From the NCBI GenBank assembly GCA_036004405.1, contig DASYRM010000190.1, positions 1-64,000 of the forward strand: a DNA stretch of 64,000 nucleotides, read 5' to 3'. The notes beneath the pieces were generated by a model. The model searched no databases. It saw only the letters and a program-made list of their open reading frames with translations, and was not told where the DNA came from. This document shows, piece after piece, positions 60,716-64,000 of this stretch. The position numbers were made by a program, and so were the translations under genes. Position 1 is the first letter of the stretch; every line of letters begins with the position of its first letter. The DNA comes from DASYRM01 sp036004405. Its GTDB lineage: Bacteria > Acidobacteriota > Vicinamibacteria > Vicinamibacterales > UBA2999.

Positions 60716-61584
60716 TTGAGCGTGACCAGGAAAGCGGTGACATTGTGGATGTCGGCGTCGGTGTACTTGCGCAGCAGATCCTTGTGCGGCGCCAGCGCGT
60801 CCGACACCTCTACTTTCGTGCGCGGGGTAATCCGGAACGAGCGGTACTCGCCGCCCGACGTGGTGAGCGACACCACGAAGTCGTCGATGCGGCCGAGCGT
60901 CCCGGTGACGGGCGCCTGCCCGGGCTCGGTGACGGTGACGGTCGGGGGCCGGGGCTTTGCCGGCGGCGGCGCGCCACGTCCGGTCATGCTGCCGGGCATG
61001 AGCCACGACTGCTGCAGCACGCGTTCGTCGGCGATGCGGCTGGCGATGCCACGGAGGTCGCCGGACGCGGAATGACACGAGCCGCAGGCTTCGTTGAAGT
61101 ACGCCTCGCCCGCCTTGGCGTCGCCCACCACGATCGTCGCGGGCTTCTGGCGCGACAGGTCGTAGCCGGCCACGCGGAAGGAATGGAGGAACACCGCCAG
61201 GTCGGCCACCTGGTCCGGCTTGAACGCGAACTTCGGCATCGCGCCGCGGCCTTGTTCGATCACCGGCCCGATCAGCTCGCCGTTCTGATCCGCCAGCACC
61301 AGCCCCGAGCGCAGCAGGCTCGGCCCGCCGTCGCCGCCGCGCGCGTCCTGCCCGTGGCAGAAGGCGCAGTTCGTCTTGAAGACGGCGGTGCCCCGCTCGA
61401 GCGCGGCAGGATCACCGGGAGGCCGGACGGGATAGGCGCCGATGCCGGCGGCGCCGATGCGCCCCCGCCCGCCTTCGGGCGGCGTCGCGGCCTGCTGAGC
61501 CGAGAGCGCGGTGCTCAGCATCCAGAGGCACGCCAGCGAGAGTGCGAGACCTGACGATCGCGTCACGGCGGCGAATGGTACCAC
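60712..61584 (-). CDS. Diheme c-type cytochrome paired with the PQQ dehydrogenase
   Basis: The product is 290 residues with a signal peptide (SGLALSLACLWMLSTALSA). Two heme sites are visible: CAFCH (Cys73-His77) and CGSCH (Cys167-His171). The C-terminal ~90 residues (GTLGRIDDFVVSLTTSGG, then YTDADIHNVTAFLVTLK) are seen in cytochromes that partner with acidobacterial quinoproteins. It is likely the immediate electron acceptor of the downstream dehydrogenase. Confidence 0.92.
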   Translation of the reverse strand: MVPFAAVTRSSGLALSLACLWMLSTALSAQQAATPPEGGRGRIGAAGIGAYPVRPPGDPAALERGTAVFKTNCAFCHGQDARGGDGGPSLLRSGLVLADQNGELIGPVIEQGRGAMPKFAFKPDQVADLAVFLHSFRVAGYDLSRQKPATIVVGDAKAGEAYFNEACGSCHSASGDLRGIASRIADERVLQQSWLMPGSMTGRGAPPPAKPRPPTVTVTEPGQAPVTGTLGRIDDFVVSLTTSGGEYRSFRITPRTKVEVSDALAPHKDLLRKYTDADIHNVTAFLVTLK

Positions 61585-61614
61585 GCCTGAAACCGATTAC
61601 ATTGGAGATGGAAT

Positions 61615-61710
61615 GGTCAGGTGGGCCGGGTGGGTCGGGTAGGTCTGGTGGGGAAAACTCTTGCCTACCTGACTCACCTGACCTACCTGACCTACCCGAC
61701 CTACCTGACC
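61615..61710. repeat. 9-bp repeats arranged as a long imperfect palindrome
   Basis: GGTCAGGTGGGCCGGGTGGG and following units (61615-61655) face CCTACCTGACTCACCTGACC and following units (61663-61710) around a GAAAACTCTTG centre. The arms are nonamer repeats of GGTNNGGTN type. The right arm begins directly at the stop codon of the minus-strand quinoprotein. The left half shares GGTGGGGAAAAC with the 7258-7301 repeat. Confidence 0.85.
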
Positions 61711-63552
61711 CTATTTGCCGTCGACGCTGAACGCGAGAACGGCATTGCCGGCCATGAACCCGATCGAGCCGTAGCCCGAGTTCACGAACAGCATTCCGCC
61801 TGCTACGGTGGCGCCGGGACCATTCAGGCCACCGCCCTTTGCCGGCACACCGTTCACGGTGCTCTCGTAGGCGTGCGCGGTGTCGACGTCCCAGATCACC
61901 TTGCCGCTGGACGAGTCGTAGGCGCGCAGGTGGCCATCGAGCGCCCCGGAAAAGATCACGCCCGGCATCGCGCTCACAGCAGCCGGCTGCCCGGTGCTGC
62001 AGCCAGTCCGCGTGCCGCAGGTATCGCCGCTCGGCGGTGCCGTCCACCGCGGCTTGCCGTCGGCGAGGTTCACGCTCACGACGCCGCCGGCCTCACCAGG
62101 CTTCTTCTCGAACGCGTTCGAGAGCGAAACGAACGCCGACAAGCCGTCGGTGGCAAATCCCCACTCGATGCCGCCAAGGACACCGCCGTCGCCGGCGCGC
62201 ATCTTCCACACCATCTCACCGCTGTCGGCGTTCACGGCGTACAGCTCGCCCGATTTCTGTCCGGCAATCACGAGGCGACGGCCGTTGAGCGTGACGAGCG
62301 CGGTGGCGCTGCCGAAATCGTGGTCGGGGCCGGCCTTGGCCGGACAGTTCTCCTTGCCGGCGGTGTCGGCCCCGAGGCACGCCGTCGTCCACGCGTCGCC
62401 GGCCAGCGTCTGCCGCACCCAGGCGATCTTCCCGGTGTCCATCGCCAGCGCCATGATGGCGTCGGTGGACGGCGCGGCCGGCTGTGAGTAGGCGTCGCCG
62501 GTGGCGAGGTAGACGCGGTTGCGCGCGGCATCAAGGGCCGGCGCGCCCCACACACCGGCGCCAGACGGTCCGAAGAGCTGCGTCCCGCGCGAGCTGCGCG
62601 TGGTCGGCTGCGGCTCCTCGGGAATCGTGTAGGTCTTCCAGATCGGCTTGCCCGACGCCGCGTCGAGCGCGCTCACGCTGCCGCGGAAGGTGCAGCACTG
62701 GTAGGTGGGCAGGGCGCCCGACCCTTCCTCCATCGACGCGACGCCCACGAACACCCGGCCGTTGGCGAACGACACGCCGCCGGTGATGATGGCGTCGAGA
62801 TGGTCCTCGACCTTCGTCTTCCACTTGAGCGCGCCGGTCTTGGCGTCAACGGCGTAGACCTGCGCGTGCGCGTCGCCGAAATAGACCACGTCTCCGCTGG
62901 TCTGGGTGACGACGAGCGGCGTGGAACGCACGGCCGCCGAGGCTTCGAACGCCCACACCAGACAGCCCGTCTGGGCGTCCAGCGAGTAGACGATGCCGTT
63001 GCGCGTGCCGACGAACGCGCGCGAGCCAACCACCGACACTTGCGATCCTGACGCCGACACGCCGGGCATGCCGAACGCCCACTTCAATTTCAGCTTCGGC
63101 ACGTCGGCCGCGGTCAGGCCGGCCGCCGCCGCGGACTGGAAGCGCGTGTTCCGCGCGTCGATGCCCCAGCCGTTCCAGCTCGCACCCGTGAACGGCGCGG
63201 AGGCGCCCGAGACGCCCGCGGCGCAGTAGGCGCTCTTGGGAATGACCTCGAGCGGCGCGCGATACGACCCGTTGGGCCGGCCGGTCACGAACTCGGCGAC
63301 GGCCCGGCGTTCGGCGGGCGACAGGTTGGCGCCCTGCCGCCGCATGCTGAACGAGCTGAGCGCGGTCTCGACGTGCTCGGGCGTGAGCTCGCGCAGCGCC
63401 GCGCGCGTCGGCATCCGCGGCAGGCTGCCCTCGTGGCAGGCCGCGCAGTTCTGTTTGTAGACCGCCTCGCCCGATGACGACTGCGCCCGTGCCGGCGTAG
63501 CGGACCCGACCAGCGCCGCGGCAACGATGACACCCGCGCCCAGGAACCGCAT
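61711..63552 (-). CDS. Cytochrome-quinoprotein, paralogue of the gene at 8681
   Basis: The product is 613 residues from the ATG at 63552, with GAGGAG ahead of it. After the signal (GVIVAAALVGSATPARA) comes one heme site, CAACH (Cys36, Cys39, His40), then the propeller with TYQCCTFRGS, the same vicinal Cys pair and flanks as the protein at 8681-10567. ALDAASGKPIWKTYTIPEEP and GTQLFGPSGAGVWGAPALD also align with it. It probably oxidises a related substrate in the periplasm. It follows the sulfotransferase gene by 11 bp. Confidence 0.9.
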   Translation of the reverse strand: MRFLGAGVIVAAALVGSATPARAQSSSGEAVYKQNCAACHEGSLPRMPTRAALRELTPEHVETALSSFSMRRQGANLSPAERRAVAEFVTGRPNGSYRAPLEVIPKSAYCAAGVSGASAPFTGASWNGWGIDARNTRFQSAAAAGLTAADVPKLKLKWAFGMPGVSASGSQVSVVGSRAFVGTRNGIVYSLDAQTGCLVWAFEASAAVRSTPLVVTQTSGDVVYFGDAHAQVYAVDAKTGALKWKTKVEDHLDAIITGGVSFANGRVFVGVASMEEGSGALPTYQCCTFRGSVSALDAASGKPIWKTYTIPEEPQPTTRSSRGTQLFGPSGAGVWGAPALDAARNRVYLATGDAYSQPAAPSTDAIMALAMDTGKIAWVRQTLAGDAWTTACLGADTAGKENCPAKAGPDHDFGSATALVTLNGRRLVIAGQKSGELYAVNADSGEMVWKMRAGDGGVLGGIEWGFATDGLSAFVSLSNAFEKKPGEAGGVVSVNLADGKPRWTAPPSGDTCGTRTGCSTGQPAAVSAMPGVIFSGALDGHLRAYDSSSGKVIWDVDTAHAYESTVNGVPAKGGGLNGPGATVAGGMLFVNSGYGSIGFMAGNAVLAFSVDGK

Positions 63553-63563
63553 GTCGCTTCTCC

Positions 63564-64000
63564 TCATGCTTTGACCATCACGCGCGGCGCCGGCGCGTTG
63601 GCGGTGACGCCGGGCGACAACCGGCAGAACTCTTCGTAGGGGAAATCGGACCCGATCTGCTTCAGCTCCTTGATGAAGTGCTCGTCGATGCGGCGCGCCT
63701 GCGCGGGCGTGATCAGCTCCGACGCGCCACCATCGCTCCCCTTCCGCATCATCGCGGCGGGCGCCACGAGCGACAGGAACTTGCCGGTGCTGAACTTGTC
63801 GTCGATGGTCTTCATATAGCCGAACGACGACAGTTCGGTGACCTTGCGGATGATCTCGGGAGACTCGTCCACGCCGAGGAACGTGGCGACACGGCGGACC
63901 GAGCCTTCCAGGTCGCGGCGCATCTCCTTGAACGAGCAGATGAGCACGTTCGGTTTGTCCCGCTGGCCCCAGTAGCCGGCCGTCACCTTCCCCCATGAGC
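63564..64000 (-). CDS. Sulfotransferase, 5' end cut by window edge
   Basis: The visible 145 residues are the C-terminal part of a sulfotransferase: KPNVLICSFKEMRRDLEGSV, VRRVATFLGVDESPEIIRKV, then FLSLVAPAAMMRKGSDGGAS with the C-terminal PAPS-binding RKG. The frame is open to the right edge (SWGKVTAGYWG), so the 5'-PSB loop is outside the window. A GTG at 63986 is probably internal. Confidence 0.85.
   Translation of the reverse strand, partial: SWGKVTAGYWGQRDKPNVLICSFKEMRRDLEGSVRRVATFLGVDESPEIIRKVTELSSFGYMKTIDDKFSTGKFLSLVAPAAMMRKGSDGGASELITPAQARRIDEHFIKELKQIGSDFPYEEFCRLSPGVTANAPAPRVMVKA

Overview
The window is a gene-dense, GC-rich bacterial chromosome segment with no rRNA, tRNA, CRISPR array or intact insertion sequence that I can see. 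The gene content points to Acidobacteriota, probably class Vicinamibacteria. The evidence is a tandem TIGR03435 protein, a PadR regulator paired with an ADOP-type ABC permease, several secreted quinoprotein/cytochrome pairs, and paralogous secreted proteins of unknown function. This placement is inference from gene families, not from a marker gene.

Layout. Positions 1-8600 are one long minus-strand run: hmgA, an NTF2-like protein, an LPMO-like protein, a small secreted protein, an MBL hydrolase, a quinone oxidoreductase, a HEAT-repeat protein and an HD-GYP protein. Several of these pairs are 4-nt overlapped or almost touching. Positions 8681-14517 hold a cytochrome-quinoprotein, a methyltransferase, a CMD-family protein, a START-like protein and the double TIGR03435 protein. 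Positions 14923-19021 hold a signalling group: a ParB-domain protein fused to a degenerate histidine-kinase-like region, a membrane HTH protein and a SpoIIE-type phosphatase. A cytochrome c' lipoprotein follows.

Positions 19038-28018 are the most system-like locus. A minus-strand operon encodes an ECF sigma factor, a membrane Ser/Thr kinase, a clostripain-type (C11) cysteine protease with a hexapeptide-repeat tail, and a TPR-CHAT cysteine protease. A membrane protein is transcribed divergently. Positions 28128-37904 hold secreted and membrane proteins, including a 1293-residue patatin-like membrane lipase and an exported methyltransferase. Positions 37.9-42.7 kb contain several broken genes (HAD, ParE toxin, VOC, P-loop ATPase) around an intact PadR-ADOP pair.

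At 42991-44250 one uninterrupted reading frame joins an ECF sigma factor to a PheS-like class II aminoacyl-tRNA synthetase domain. I regard this as the most unusual single gene. Positions 45020-48305 are a four-gene operon of unrecognised secreted and membrane proteins. After that come a pirin, a TIR-transmembrane protein, an O-methyltransferase, an exported DinB protein, an RND efflux pump with its adaptor, a nucleoside/sugar-type MFS permease with a TIM-barrel isomerase, and a quinoprotein/cytochrome cluster. A sulfotransferase cut by the right edge ends the window.

A recurrent theme is short structured repeats placed exactly at gene 3' ends. One is a REP-like hairpin family (4076, 52304, 58944). 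Another is 9-bp tandem repeats (7258, 61615). The third is heptamer or nonamer repeats (19023, 28021, 48506, 51115).
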